From Chinchilla lanigera (taxonomy: Eukaryota; Chordata; Mammalia; Rodentia; Chinchillidae), in contig NW_004955405.1 in the NCBI RefSeq assembly GCF_000276665.1, positions 17,913,059 through 17,977,058 on the forward strand: DNA of 64,000 nt. Reading direction: 5' to 3'. Shown here in pieces: positions 45,610 to 58,566 of the stretch. A program made the translations under genes and the position numbers. The notes under the pieces are model-generated. The model ran no database searches, had not been told where the DNA came from, and saw nothing but the letters and a program-made list of their open reading frames with translations. Positions within the stretch are counted from its first letter, which is position 1. Every line of letters starts with the position of its first letter.

Positions 45610-46498
45610 ACAAACTCAGTCTCCATTGTGGGAATTTTTGACCATATTTTCTGTTTAAAACCTTATCTCCGCTGACTATGCCATGTAATTTTCTGGGCCA
45701 AATACTTTCTACAGTTTTCCTACTAGTACTAATAACTGCTTTAATCTCTCTTCCAGTGCCTAAAATAATCTCAACAATCTGTCTTTTTAGGATTTAGAAG
45801 ACTATTCTTTTCCCCTAACTCACTTAAGGGTATACTTTATTCAGGGTTTGGCATTTTAAGTTGGCAAACAATCGTTAATTTGTATGTACTAAAAGTGAAA
45901 TTGTGAGAAAATTCTCTAAAATTAGGTAATATAGAAATGTTCACTTATGAAAAAAAATCTCTGAACACTTATCCTATGTGTACCAATAAAGTACCCTTTG
46001 AAAATGAGATAGCCATAGAAGCTTTCTCAATGGAAATATAACAGAAAGAAAGGCTTAAATTTCTACAGAAATGGTGTTTATTAGATTTATAAAATGTTGA
46101 AAAACAGACATATTTAGAAAGCTTTAAAAAACTATTTAATATAATATTTAATTATAAATCATAAATATAATAATGATATATGTATTTAATGATTTTTACT
46201 ATTCTAAAGACCATTGATTATTTGGCAATAGTGGGATGCATTCAAATTAAAATATTTATATTCCTGGCATCTTTAATTAACAGCAAACATTGAATTTTAA
46301 TTTCAAAATATTTAAGATAAATATTAAAAGGGGACATAAGACATCTTAAAATGTTCTATAATGTCCCAGGAAATATAAATGTGTGGAAAAATTTGAGATT
46401 GAAATTTAATTTGCTTTTGGTGTTTTTAATTTTAACAGTGATTATGTGCCTACAGTTTTAAAGTATGTTTTCTACCAACCGTTCTGTTACTCTGTTAG
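45610..46498. other. Unique, extremely AT-rich DNA
   Basis: No recognisable feature. 46120-46200 is nearly pure A and T. Confidence 0.45.
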
Positions 46499-46500
46499 AG

Positions 46501-46680
46501 CAGTGACTCTTGAACCTTGGAGTCCACTGGAATCATCCGATATGTATATTTTATGTATTTTTTATTCTAGGGCCTACTCCCAAAATTTCTCATTCAAGTC
46601 AGGCATAGAACCTAAGATTATTTAGTTTTAAGAGTGACATCAAGCCACATGTTGAGATGTTTCTCAACTTAGTATTTGTA
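46501..46680 (+). repeat. MER5A-like DNA transposon (hAT-Charlie) fossil
   Basis: CAGTGACTCTTGAACCTTGG, ACTGGAATCATCCGATATG, CTCATTCAAGTCAGGCATAG and ACCTAAGATTATTTAG follow MER5A ('cagtg.ttctcaaac...aatcacctggg...ctgattcagtaggtctgg...cctgagattctgcat'). Non-autonomous, about 180 bp, long inactive. Confidence 0.65.
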
Positions 46681-46704
46681 GAATAGATGTAAATAGCACC
46701 AAAG

Positions 46705-46801
46705 AGCCGGGGATATAGCTCAATGGCACAAACTCCTGCCAAGCAAGTGCAAAGTCCTGAGTTTGGTTCTCAATACCAAAAAAAAAAAAAAAAAAAAAAA
46801 T
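46705..46801 (+). mobile_element. ID SINE
   Basis: GCCGGGGATATAGCTCAATG head, GAGTTTGGTTCTCAATACC end and a pure A tail of about 23. No clear target duplication. Its end is TACC without CCGG. Confidence 0.93.
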
Positions 46802-46804
46802 AGG

Positions 46805-49800
46805 AAAGAAAGAAACCAGCAACAAAGTAGAAGACACTAAAATATACAGACTTTAAGCACCTTGTGACAAAAATGATATTGCCAGAACATTAGGTACCTG
46901 CCTTTCATTATGAAATAGTTGAAGTATCCATTGGACACTGGTACTGTGGTAGTTATTTCCTAGAAAATTACTATTAATACTGCTCGAAACATTGCCCAAA
47001 CCACTCTGTTTTAATAATCCATGTAATGTGCCCTGTCCTGGTCATTTCTTTCTTCTACTAAGTTCTCACATTGCCTTTCCTCTCAACAGCAACCCTCTCT
47101 GAAGGTCATTCTTGTAGTTCTTGAACCACCATGACATGTGAGGTTTTGCATTTCAAAATGTGCATTCAAACATTTAGACATATATACCTATACATTCCCA
47201 TCATGTGGCCAGCTCCCAAAATACTGTGGAAAGTGTATAAGCAATTTCATGGCTGACCTTCTATCCCATCCTTGCACCAAATACATACAGTAAACATAAA
47301 ATGGTTGAGCTAGAGTTCCTGAAAAAGGTTGCTGGGGTCATAGGAGTATATTTACACAAGAGATTATGATCATAGACAACTTCATTCTGAAAAGTAACTT
47401 TCTAAATAAAACACTAGAGGAATTCTTGAATAATAAAGTAGTGTTCTTAATCCATTTAATTAGACAGACCTACTAATTACTTAATGGCTTAGCAAAAGTA
47501 TATCATTACCTTGGACAAAATTTAAGAACTAGAGACAAATCAACTAATAAGACAAATTGCTAAAGCAACTACTAAGAACTTTGTATAAATAATCTATCCC
47601 TTAAGTTAGATAGATATTCACAAAACTAATGCAAACCTTCATATAGCTGTAATAGAGTCTTAGGCTCTGAACCAAATTTATCAATGTACTTAGAAATTCA
47701 AAGCAGCTTAGCTATAAAATGGCAAATAACCATTATAATAGTCCTAATCTATTTACTTCTTGAGATTAATGCTTGTATTAAGATGCTTAGAAATTAGGTA
47801 AAGTAAATTTTGGAATTTAAAACAAAACATTGAAAGTTTATATTCATCGAAGAAACACATTGTATGACAAGTCAAAATTTGTTATCAAATATAATGAAAA
47901 TTAGATAGAGTTTTTGACTTATAGTAGCTGAAAAGTTTGAGATGTGCTACTGCTAAAAAGAATTATTATTCTCAGGTATTGAAATAGAAATATAACAGAA
48001 ATAATCCTTGGCATGATTACTTTCATTAGAGACCTGACTTCCAACATAAGAGCACAGTTGAAAAAGATTTAAAAGAAAAGTAGAAGGGGTAATGAAACCC
48101 TAATTATTTTATTTTATGAAAAAGCCTTATAGAAAAAGAATACAGACATTTCAAGATGTTAAAATAAGAAGAAACATCAAATGAGGATTAAAGGTAAATA
48201 TACACAATTTCAATAAATTTTACACACTGAGAACCAAAATGAGATAAAACTGCCTAAATCATAGAGAAAAATAATGAATCCAGGGTGTAATGTTCTACAA
48301 AAGAGCATGGTGAAATCTGTTCTGTAATTTTTTTAATAAGTGTTATTTATCTTTTATGAAAAATTTTAATACAGTTCTAGTTGATAATGGAGAAACATAT
48401 TTTGCAATATGTCCCAACTCTCATTCATACACAAAAATTAAGTATGACCCGGCACTTAATATGATAAACCTGAAGATTTTTTAAATATCACAATTTCCTA
48501 GGTGATAAATTATTTGGTGATTTTTGCTGTTAAACACTGAATGAGTAGGGGACAGTTTTTAAAAATCCATTGGAAAAAAATAGAGTCTTTCTAAAACTAC
48601 TCCCCATCAAGCTGGTAGCTGAGCACATATAACGATGAGATTAGTCCTTTACATATAGTAATTGTTCTGATGCTATCTAAGAGAAGTGAGCACGCTGTGA
48701 CAACATCCACTTTCTTCCAGAAACAGAATAAAGTAATTTTGTTCACCATTTTTTACAAACTTCCTTTGTGTTAGTGGGCACTTTCCTGATAGAAGACATA
48801 AAAATGGATGGTTTATGGTGTTTCACATCTCTTAATTCTAAAAATATTAGAGAATGTATCTACTGGTTAGTGTCTCAGTGTAAATGTAAGGAAATTCTGT
48901 TTCATAATTGAGTCTTATAATGTAGATGCTTAGAAAAAAATGTATACATTATCCACAGTCATAAGTTTCAAATTTCCTTGGGATGCAGAATGTTTTCTTT
49001 ACAAGGTCTACTGAAACCAACCAGGAAAATCTTTTTTAAAAGTGTTTATCCTACACACATATATGTATATATGACATCTACATAGTTTAGAAAATTTAAT
49101 CTATTTTAACTGCCAATATCTTTTTTCATTTCTTAATAAAGTGCTTTGGAAGAAGCAAATTAAAAGGAAAAAAAAGGAGGGGAAAATTATGTACACTTTT
49201 AAAAATTATATGCTATTTGCCTGTTTCTCAAGTTGCCTAGAATGTAGACTTTCTTGATATTCCCTGATTATATTTTGTTTTGGAAACACAGGATAATATT
49301 TTACCATCAGTATCTTCTAAATAGGCAAGAATTTTTAAACCTAACTCTAATATTTTATGTTTTTCTATAAAAGAAATATTTTTATAGAATAGGCAATATG
49401 ATTTATATGCATAAATATGACCTCATAAAACATATCTTTGTGTTCATCATAAATTTGAATTTATATTGCTATAAAACATTTACTTCAGTTTTATTGTGCA
49501 TATATGTAATATTACATTTACTCAGAAGATCTCTGATTACTTAAAATATGTTACTCTTTAAAGAACTTCTTTTTTCCCCAAAATTCTTTCTCTCAAATGT
49601 CATTTTTTATTCATAAAAGAGTAGTAATTTCTTTCAGTTACTGCAAGGTTTGTAATGGGTTACCTAACACATTGCATTGACTGAAAATTGCAATTTTTTT
49701 ATTGTGTAGATATTTAAAATGAAATGTTTATTAATTAACAATTGTGTATGAGCATAAATGTTACTTAGTTTCTGATTTCCCATGCTAGTGTTTCATCTTT

Positions 49801-50220
49801 ATATATAATGAAATTCATATGTCTTTTGATGGGAAAAATTTAGCTTCTCACATTAAGAAAAGTTTTCCATCTATATGTTGAAACTATGTTTTTTAGCTCA
49901 TGGAATATAAATCATGAATTTATTCAATGTGGATGCTGAAATTTAGTTCGTGAAACAGAATATATATTTGTTTATATGTCTCTTTGTAATAGGATTCTGG
50001 ACTGTGATAAGTGATTTTCTATGTGTGCATGAGGGATTAGATGCATATCTTTCTTCTTTCCAAAAAATGCCATCAGCATTGTCAGTCTGAGAAAGTAGGT
50101 AGAAGACTCCCTCAATATTTCTGATATTTCTTATTAAAAATAGTCACAATATGAAATTGAGAAGTGCTAAAACTTTATGAAGCATGACCATGAAATAATA
50201 AAACCATTTTGAAAGTTCAT
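46805..50220. other. Unique DNA, about 3.4 kb, the longest repeat-poor stretch
   Basis: No ORF of note, SINE or LINE recognised. It is strongly AT-rich with scattered A and T runs. Old, unrecognised repeats cannot be excluded. Confidence 0.5.
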
Positions 50221-50221
50221 G

Positions 50222-50560
50222 CATTGAAATTTATTTCCAAATGAGTATTGTTCTTCAGTGTAGTCACCTTGAATTTGAGAAATACTGCCGTTGTTCAAAA
50301 CATTTTGCTACCACATTTTTGAACTTGCCTTTAAGCCAAGTTTATGTACCAGGAAGAATTCTTCAACACACACCAGGAAAGCATTGTATTAGTACAATAG
50401 TGCAATGTGGAGGGGTCTTTCTGAGCATTATGAAAATATCTTGCAGTGAGTCGGTTTCCACTTCAACCAAAAGAGGCTTTTATCAACCACATTTCTATTT
50501 AAATGGTGGTTTTGTCTTAAAAAGAAACATCCTTACATTTGGAGGAGGGCTTTGAGGCAG
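50222..50560 (-). repeat. Possible decayed mariner/Tc1-like transposase 3' end
   Basis: On the minus strand near 50330-50235 a frame reads IQGDYTEEQYSFG, reminiscent of the GDYFEGD-type end of mariner-family transposases, followed by the AT-rich TTATTTCCAAATGAGTATTG-like flank. The plus ORF of 104 codons (50241-50555) is then an antisense shadow. Support is a single short block, so this is tentative. Confidence 0.2.
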
Positions 50561-50640
50561 ATAGACTCATGTGGTCCCATTTTGGGTAAAAGAACTCATC
50601 AGGTACTTCTAGATCATTAGACACTTTTACAGCATGAAAA

Positions 50641-50676
50641 GAAGGAGACAGAGAGAGACAGAGAAAGAGAGAGCAC
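50641..50676. repeat. (GA)n / (GACAGA)n simple repeat
   Basis: A short imperfect purine-rich tract, similar in composition to those at 4672 and 22098. Confidence 0.85.
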
Positions 50677-50679
50677 TTA

Positions 50680-51283
50680 AAGCTGAATCATTGTATATAG
50701 GCCTATTTTTAGGTTATTTAGTTGTGTCTTTACCCCGGACAGGGTATGATGTCCTTACCTAAACCCATAGAGCTCTATGTGACCTGTGCCTCCTACATTT
50801 CTTTTCTGGGGTATAAAATCTTACTGGAGCTCAGAGTATTCTGCATATGAATTTACCATTTGACATTCACTCTGCATTAGGGATTAATAAAATTGACTCA
50901 AAATGTGAGGCTACACCAGGCCTACATGGGCAAATGTACTGGTAATAATAATCCTTTACAATGTCTTCCGAAAGATAGACACATAGAGAGTACTTCCTAA
51001 TTCATTACATAAGACCAAAGCACACTAGTGTTGACACTACACAAAGACATTACAAGAAAAGCAAAGTGCCGGTCAGTGCGTCTCATGAATATAGATGCAG
51101 AACTGCTCAGTGAAGGCCAGCCCACACGATATCGTGCCAGGTAGGAGGATAATGAAACTGCAGCGGGATATCCTGCCTCTATTACAAACTGTCCTTCCGT
51201 CACCTACTTCATCTTCCAAGAACATTTTTATGATGTGAAGAAATCAGACGTGTCACCTCCCCTTATTCAATCACTCACTTATT
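50680..51283. other. Unique DNA
   Basis: A less AT-rich patch with several CpGs lies at 51060-51210. The 68-codon minus ORF there (50997-51203) is unrecognised. Confidence 0.4.
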
Positions 51284-51284
51284 A

Positions 51285-51482
51285 TTAATTCATTGGTCCA
51301 ATAAATATTTCTTGAACATGTACAGTGCGTCAGGCATGTTCTCTGGTGCTAAGGAATACGAGAATGGCAGGTTAGGCCATATTTCTGCCATCGTGGAGCT
51401 TGCATGTCTTGGGGAACTAGACAAGGTGTGCGTATAAACTGTAAAGTATCCCAGTGATGTGCGTGCTAAGGACAAAGGAAGA
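51285..51482 (+). repeat. 5' part of the same long old repeat family
   Basis: CCAATAAATATTTCTTGAAC, GTGCGTCAGGCATGTTCTCT, GGTGCTAAGGAATACGAG and TCGTGGAGCTTGCATGTC match the start of the consensus also seen at 33340 ('aaatatttattgagca...gtgccaggcactgttctaggtgctgggga...catggagcttacattct'). Confidence 0.6.
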
Positions 51483-51484
51483 AT

Positions 51485-52760
51485 TTAACACTGTGATACT
51501 CATTTTCTGCCGCTGGAAGACCAATCCTTTTTTTTTAAGGAAAAAATATTGTAGAATATATTATCTAAAAATACTGTAAAAGAGTAAAAAAATATATTAT
51601 CTAAAATACAGTAAAAGATAAATTGCTGTTCCCTCAAAATACCCCTCTCCCTTCCAACATACTCATCTCATCACTCTTGTCACATTCTGAAGCAGTTCTG
51701 CAAGTCTTCTTTCTGAGCATCCCTAGCTGCCCTGTCATGGTTGACTTGGCACCCTGAATCAATTCAAGATGTTGATCTTGCACAGTCACTTTGATTTTGT
51801 GAAAGAGCCAGAAGCCGCACGGTACCAGATGCAGTGAGAGAAAGAGAACACAGAACACTTTCAGGTAGAGGGCACTTGGCTCTCACAGTACCGTTCACAG
51901 TAGTTTTGATCACGCTTCAAAAAGATAAGAAAGAGGCTTCTACAAGTGCTTCAGAAAGTGTCCAGAATAACGAGTAGGTGTATTTGAGTCAGAAGCTATA
52001 TTTTTAAGGTGGATTAATGGCAATGTGTCTTTTACTGTAACACATTTTTAAAATTTTAAGCATTTGCCATATATTTCAATCACCCTGTGAATATGAATTA
52101 TTTGACCTTTGGCCTAACTAAAAAGTAGTATCTGAATAAAATATTACTTGCAAAGCACTTGGTAAGTGATAAACAATGAATTAGATATAATTGTTGAAAT
52201 AAATAAAATGTGATCAAGACATGTGAGCGTTCCCATAGCCTATTTGGACTGTAGATCATATGTGATGTAAAATAAACATAAGTGGAATAAGTAATATTTA
52301 GGAAAAATAAAAATTTTAAATTTTTAAATAAGTATATAAAATATATTTATATTAAAATAGAAATATCTTTTATATTAAAAATATTAAATATTTAAAATAA
52401 AATATTTATTTTACGAATAAAATCCACAGTAGGAAAATTTCTGAGGCAAAAAGAGGAAATGTAGATATAAACATATCTGATCCACAGTCTGTGCTGGAAG
52501 ATAAACAGAATCAATAAGAAAGAGAAAAATTACTACAGTCAATAAGAAACAGAGAAACTATCTCAGATTCAGATAAGGACACAAAGACTTGTTAAAGAAT
52601 CACAAGTAGAGTAGCAGAACCAATAGAAGAGCTTCGAAAGTTCACAGAGGAGTGGTAGAATCAGGACACGGTTACTGGCTGTCTGAATATGAACTGTGCA
52701 CGGGAATGTGGTAGGTGGCCTGTAATTGCTGCCATTCCCCAGCACCCCTGTGAGTGGAAT
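51485..52760. other. Unique DNA with an A/T-only tract
   Basis: 52300-52425 is almost pure A and T with many short self-complementary words (AAATATTT, TTTAAA), a possible easily melted or matrix-attachment-like stretch. The 74-codon minus ORF at 51634-51858 is unrecognised. Confidence 0.4.
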
Positions 52761-52764
52761 GAAT

Positions 52765-52900
52765 AGGTATTAACTGCACATTTGCTTACTGAGAATTTTC
52801 AATATATCAGGTACCATGCTAGAAGCAAGTAAGAGGCACCTGTCCTCAGAAAGATCATAATCTGTGATGGAGAGATTATTTATAATAAGCAATGTGATAT
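52765..52900 (+). repeat. Further fragment of the long old repeat family
   Basis: CAATATATCAGGTACCATGC, TAGAAGCAAGTAAGAGG and AGATCATAATCTGTGATGGA correspond to the same 5' consensus as 51285-51482, more diverged. Confidence 0.45.
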
Positions 52901-52904
52901 GTTT

Positions 52905-54015
52905 TTGCCACAACTCTACGGTTTTTGCAATTTTTCTGTGTTTAGAAACTATACTTCAAACAATCTATTGACATTTGAAGCCTCACTATCTGGCTTGCAC
53001 CATCCTACCGTACAGTCACTTTGTTCTATTATAGAAAAGACAATGTGAGTTGATATCTGCATGTGTTTTTAAGTACAAATTCTTATCTGTGTCTGCCATA
53101 TCTCACTGTATTGTGAGAAGTCCAAAATTTAGATTCATTCTTAAATTTAATTATCTGCTACTTTCCTATGACAATCTGTTTCCTATTGATGTCTCCAATT
53201 TCACGTATCTTTTATGTGTGTTTTTGATATTGATAACAATGGCTGGTGTAAGAGCTTATCTCCTTTTGATTCTGAAAATGTAATAAAAGAAAAATGCAAA
53301 GTAACAGCCACATGCATTACTTATGCAAGCGTCCTCTGCTTCTCTATGAAACTAATATTGGGGGAAATATGGTATGCATACTGTAGCTCAACCTCACTGC
53401 TATCAAAGAGGAATGTCAATGGCCAGGGACAATACTTGTCTAACAAATCCATGAAGGAATAAAGTATGGAAATAAAACGAGATAAAAAGGCCTTTCAAGA
53501 ATCTTTGTTTAACTTTTAAGGCACTATAATCTCTTGAATGTTGCCTTGTTTATTGTATTATTCTTTTCAAACTTCACAACAATAGCACTTTTATTCTAAT
53601 GTAACAGTTTATGCATACAAATGAAATGAAAATTATGATATTTTACTCTTCATGGTGATTTTATTCTACTTTCTATACTTTAATGTGCCTTACTTAATCA
53701 TCAAAATTAAAGAATATTTGAGGGAAAATAGCTCTTCTGAGAAGGATCACTTTTATCGTATGGAAACCTTTCTCTGTATCTAATTCAAATTCTTTGTACT
53801 CTATTTTCAAATTATTATATTTTTTCTTTTTTCTTAGAAAATTTATAATAGAGTAGCATGTCTCTTTTACATATAACTATTGCTACAAGTATTAATTAGT
53901 AGAGACATTTAACAATGGTGTTTGTGGGTCCTGAGATAGCTACTTTTTCCTCTTGGATTTCACAAATTAAAATAAAATTGGTAACAAAAAGAAGGAGATA
54001 ATTTGGAAATATTTA
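52905..54015. other. Unique AT-rich DNA
   Basis: Overlapping plus ORFs of 77 and 82 codons (53050-53462) show no recognisable domain. Confidence 0.45.
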
Positions 54016-54032
54016 TGTAAAATAGCAATAGG

Positions 54033-54117
54033 GGTGCTGGAGATTTAGCTCAGAGGCACAGCGCCTGCCTGGCAAGCATGAGGTCGTGAGTTCGATTCCT
54101 GATACCGGAAAAAAGAA
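54033..54117 (+). mobile_element. ID SINE
   Basis: GGTGCTGGAGATTTAGCTCA head, GTGAGTTCGATTCCTGATAC then CGGAAAAAAG. A perfect 14-bp target duplication AAAATAGCAATAGG is at 54019-54032 and 54118-54131. The short tail and perfect duplication suggest a young copy. Confidence 0.95.
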
Positions 54118-54134
54118 AAAATAGCAATAGGATT

Positions 54135-55225
54135 TAGTTGTAACACTATTTAAAATCAGAGGTCAGACCTTGTTATTCTAGAAAATTCTACAGAAACAAT
54201 TTTGATTTTCAATTATAGCTAAAAAAACTCAGTTGTTTGGATGTTCAGGGTTGCCCTTCCTCTAAACCCTTTCTTAGGCCAATAAGAATTTTTGATCTCA
54301 TAATCTTTGGTGCCATGTATAAAATTAATAGTTGCATACTTAAAATTTTTATAAAATATGCCAAATTATTTTTATGGGTTATATGTTTATGCCAAAATCA
54401 TTCATCTATGTATGGAGTATTGTTTGAGAAAAATGATAATTTCATAGTGAGGATTATTACAAGAAGAACCTTTATTGGGGAGCCTCAAAATGTAAATGGG
54501 GGCCCATAGCAGGGTGGTGTCTAGGCTTTGTACCAAAGACATCATCCTGTTCATAACCTTTGCCGTTTTCCCAACTCAAGTCAGCCTAGTAGTCAGCAAG
54601 ATCCTTTAATAGAGAAAGAAAAAAAAATAGTTACTTCTGTTTCCAGTCATTGGAAACCACAATGCAAATATGAGTTGCCTGGCAGGCATGAGGAAGGTTG
54701 GAGTATTTAGTAAGTTTTTGATGTATTTATGCCCTGACTTCAATCCTAGCCTTTCCAGATAGCGATGCATGTCTGAGCAAGGTGTTAAACTTTTCTGCAT
54801 ATTATGCTCCCTAAATAATCATTTCAGAACATCATCTCTAAGGCAGGGACTGAAGGTAGATATGCTTTGACCAAACATTCTTAACTTCTAGTTTGTTAGT
54901 AGCCTAAGACTCTACTAAGATATAACTTAAAATAGTATTTGTTAAACAGTAGGTGGTGACTAAAAAAGTGAGTCAATTAGTGGTTTCTGACTCCCATTTT
55001 GAATGAAATAGAATAAAAAAGTAATATAATATATATAATTTATATCAACTACAGAATTAACTTCCCCTTGTAAAATTCTGTTTCAGTTATTTCTTTGCAG
55101 TGTGTGTTAATAGTATTGTTAAATGTATTTCCTAGCAAATTTTACAACAAGGTTAAGTCATTGGTCTAAGACACACTGGATTTTTCAGTACAAATTATTA
55201 AAAAAATAAAATATGGCACATACAG
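54135..55225. other. Unique AT-rich DNA
   Basis: Plus ORFs of 90 codons (54237-54509) and 60 codons (54528-54710) are unrecognised. No repeat identified. Confidence 0.45.
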
Positions 55226-55230
55226 CAAAC

Positions 55231-55363
55231 ATTATCCTAATCATTTGTGTATACTATATCTCATAAGGAAGAATAGTTATATTCAAACCCTTGTATTTTT
55301 ATTTTCTGGCAGTTTGATATTTGCCCTCAGAATAAGCACTATTTTATGCTTTTGAGGAAATCA
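55231..55363 (+). repeat. Local direct duplication, copy 1
   Basis: Shares about 130 bp with 55882-56013, including CCTAATCATTTGTGT, CATAAGGAAGAA, TATTTTCTGGCAGTTTG and CCTCAGAATAAGCA. About one base in eight differs and most differences are transitions. No known repeat family recognised. Confidence 0.85.
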
Positions 55364-55881
55364 TTATCTTCTGTGGTTGCCTTGGCAAGTTTTAGCCACC
55401 ATATCGTTTCGGTAAGAAAAGGAGACTGTGTAATCTGTATGTGTATGTGGAAATGCACACATGCCCATTCGGTTGAATGTTTACGGGAAGAAGCAGGATT
55501 AGTGCATCCTTATTTAGCTTATATAAAAACTACTTGAGGCATCTTCCCTCAGAACTCACAGTACCAGAATGACTTCAGGGAGAATTTTCTATTTGTTCTT
55601 CTACACACATACACTCTTGTTCCCTGACATTTTGGGTATGCGAGCAACAAGATGCCTACTTTATGCTTGTATAATCCCTGTCCGTTGACACACAGCTCAT
55701 CCATTCTGATAGCTCTGTACCTAATGGTTTAAAAGCCTGAACTGTATTTCTGTATTTTATGAAACAGAATATGAAACTGTCAAGTCTAAATTACCCAGGA
55801 TGCTAATCTGGGAAAGAATACATAATGATGGGGAAAAATATATTCCTTATCAGAACAAGCAGGTGTGCTCAATATTGACTG

Positions 55882-56013
55882 AGCTGCCTAATCATTTGTG
55901 TGTACTACATTTCATAAGGAAGAACAGTTACATTCAAACACTTACATTTGTATTTTCTGGCAGTTTGGTATTCACCCTCAGAATAAGCATTCTTTACGCT
56001 TTTGATGAAATCA
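55882..56013 (+). repeat. Local direct duplication, copy 2
   Basis: The partner of 55231-55363, offset by about 651 bp. The plus ORF of 93 codons (55800-56081) spans it, but the frame is not open in copy 1, which argues against coding function. Confidence 0.85.
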
Positions 56014-56017
56014 AGTT

Positions 56018-57085
56018 GATGAAAAATTGTTATCCTTCAATATTTGAAGCATTTGACAATAGTTCACATAGTGTCATTTAACAGATTGCTTTGTGACATG
56101 AATGACCAGTTAGAAATTAGCTCTTTGTTTGGACCCTACTTTTGTTTTTCTAGGAGGAGTTAGACATTCATAACATTCATTTCTGGAAAGAAAAGAGACA
56201 CTCTGTGCTTATTTGTGTTACTCAGACACTGTTGCAAGAGTCAGGTGTGTGATAAAGACAAAGATAAACCCGACACAAACTCTTACAACTTAAGGACACT
56301 TTTTTTGTTAATAGCATGCTGGTAGTAAAATGAAAAGAGTTATGTTTCTTTTGCCCATAAAATGACATAAAACTTGATAAATAATTATGCATATTTTTAA
56401 AAACATTTCCTGAGTTTGGTACTACCATCATCAAAGTTTTTCCTATATTTCCTTGTGTTTATTTTTTTCTGAGTAGATTCTCCTCACAGACAGCCCATAT
56501 AACCTTGTCTTTCCCAGCTTTGTTGCCCAATCTTCAATACTGAAGATCAACTGTAAGAATTTAGGCACTTATATGAGCTACAATAGACATTTCCTCCTTA
56601 AAAAAAAAATAAAAATGAAAGAATTTAGGTATGTAAGTATCTCTGTGCTTTGAAGCATTAACAGAACTCTAATGTAAATTTTTAACATTTTACTTATACC
56701 AGCCATCATCAACAATGTATTAGATATTTATTTATTGCTGCTTCTTTACTTTGCAGAGAGACTAAAGAGTGGATGCCCATGGACTCTGTCCACTGAACAG
56801 CTTCTCTGTTGGTATAACTGGTTCTTTCATATTTATTTTAAAAATTGCATCATGCTTTGTTTTCTTTTCTTTATTTTCTTTCTTTGTTTCTTAGGGATAT
56901 TTTTGAGACTGTTGCTTCTGACCATCACTCCCCAATGCTGCAGAGGTTTTTCATTTTGTTTTCGTTTTCTTCCTTCAAGGAGTCTTTAATTTGCTTCTTT
57001 GAGATCAATCCTCCCATCTGTGACTGCCAAGCAGCAAGCAGCTCACCAATACAGGCGAGGATGGGGCACAGTATATGAAGACCGT
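56018..57085. other. Unique DNA
   Basis: No recognisable repeat. Overlapping ORFs on both strands at 56735-57116 have hydrophobic, low-complexity translations. Confidence 0.45.
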
Positions 57086-57089
57086 GATT

Positions 57090-57255
57090 CTCTGCCTCAC
57101 TCGACATCAGAATCACACAGGAAGTTTTTAAAATACTGACACCTGGATTTCACACCCAGATTCTGATTAAACTGGTCAGAATCAATAGGTCTGAGCATTA
57201 GAAATTTTCCCAAGAGGAGCCTAATGCACAGTCAAGTTTGAGAACCTTTGAAATT
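57090..57255 (+). repeat. MER5A-like DNA transposon fossil
   Basis: CGACATCAGAATCACACAGG, CAGATTCTGATTAAACTGGT, CAATAGGTCTGAGCATTAGA, AATTTTCCCAAGAGGAGCC and AAGTTTGAGAACC follow MER5A order through its 3' terminal repeat. Confidence 0.8.
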
Positions 57256-57259
57256 TTAA

Positions 57260-58560
57260 CAAGAATCGCCAGGCGTAGCTGTATGTCTTTAGCCTCATGG
57301 AAGCCAGCCCCAAACTTTGGAAGGAACTGAAAGCTAATGTCTGCTTTCACTTTTAGTAACCCATTTTGGTGATTTGATCGCTGCCATTTATAACATTTTT
57401 TTTCCAACTTCCCTAAACTTAGAATGGAGTTCAGTCAACAGCAGTGAAAACAGTATACAAAACAGCTTTTAAGTCCCTTTCTGGTATCTCTGTAAGATTA
57501 CTCTGCTCACCTGGTGATTTGGGCAGCTTTCTCCTGAGAGCAATTAATATCTGTGTAAAGATATAATCACTCGAAGCAGCCATGTAAGCAAGAGCAATCT
57601 CAAGAGCTTTCATTTCTAGCAGTAAAGAAATTGTATTACAGAAGCATTTTGCTAGTATATCTTAGAACATCAGTGTAATCAGTATTAGAATGAACCATTG
57701 TAAAACCAAATAACAGAAAGAGATTAATTTCTATTTAATATCTACAGCTATTCGTTCTCCAAAGTAGATTAAGCTGGATATGACTAAGGGAGGATTTTAC
57801 TTAGTCTCCTTTGCAGTCTCCTTTGACTCTGAACAATTCCTACAGTTGCTGCCCAAATTCACAGGAGAGGACCAGGGTAATAAGTAGCCCAAACCCCGCA
57901 AGCAATCCCCAAGCTAATTGCTATTTGAATAAACTGTAATGTTATTCGGGCTCAGTTTTAATTTACATTGATAACATACTTTCATTTAGAAACAAAGGGC
58001 TTCCTTTCTTTTTGTAACATTATTCACTTTGGAATTAAATTTACCTGAATTTTCTGAACTGAATGTAGTATTGTCCATAACCTCAATTTCACTAATAATC
58101 TATGGTTGTTACAGAAAGGCATAGAGATATAACTGTAGGTATATGTTTACCTCTTTCTTCAACCAGTCCTATCATTCACTTAAAAAGGATTGAAAGATTT
58201 TGTTATCTTTTTCTCTTTTATATTGCAATGCCTTAGGGCATAAGTAAAGTATAAAAATAGGCATTAGTAGTATTTTTAATGCATATAATATTTTTGTTTC
58301 ATATCAAAATCCAACTACACTCAAGAAACACCCTTGATTCTCTCTGTAACCATGATTTTGAGTTAGGAAAATGTTAAGTAAAATGATTCCAACCTAAGAG
58401 AAATTTTGGATTCAAGTCTTCAAAGGGAATCTTATAAAGACTCTATTTTGTTAAAGCTTTGTTAACTTCCCTTGGTGGCTATTTTTCATGCTAATTGTAG
58501 ATGGCTTTATTGAAAGGCTTCAAGGTTTAGAAAAATCTGCTAATTAAGAATTAAGATTCT
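57260..58560. other. Unique DNA, about 1.3 kb
   Basis: No gene or repeat recognised. Minus ORFs at 57198-57407 and 57431-57613 lack domain signatures. Confidence 0.45.
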
Positions 58561-58566
58561 AATAAG

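Noticed and set aside
50241..50555. 104-codon plus ORF
   Set aside because: No family resemblance; may be antisense to a transposon remnant.
55800..56081. 93-codon plus ORF over the duplicated block
   Set aside because: The frame is not open in the first copy of the duplication, so there is no sign of coding constraint.
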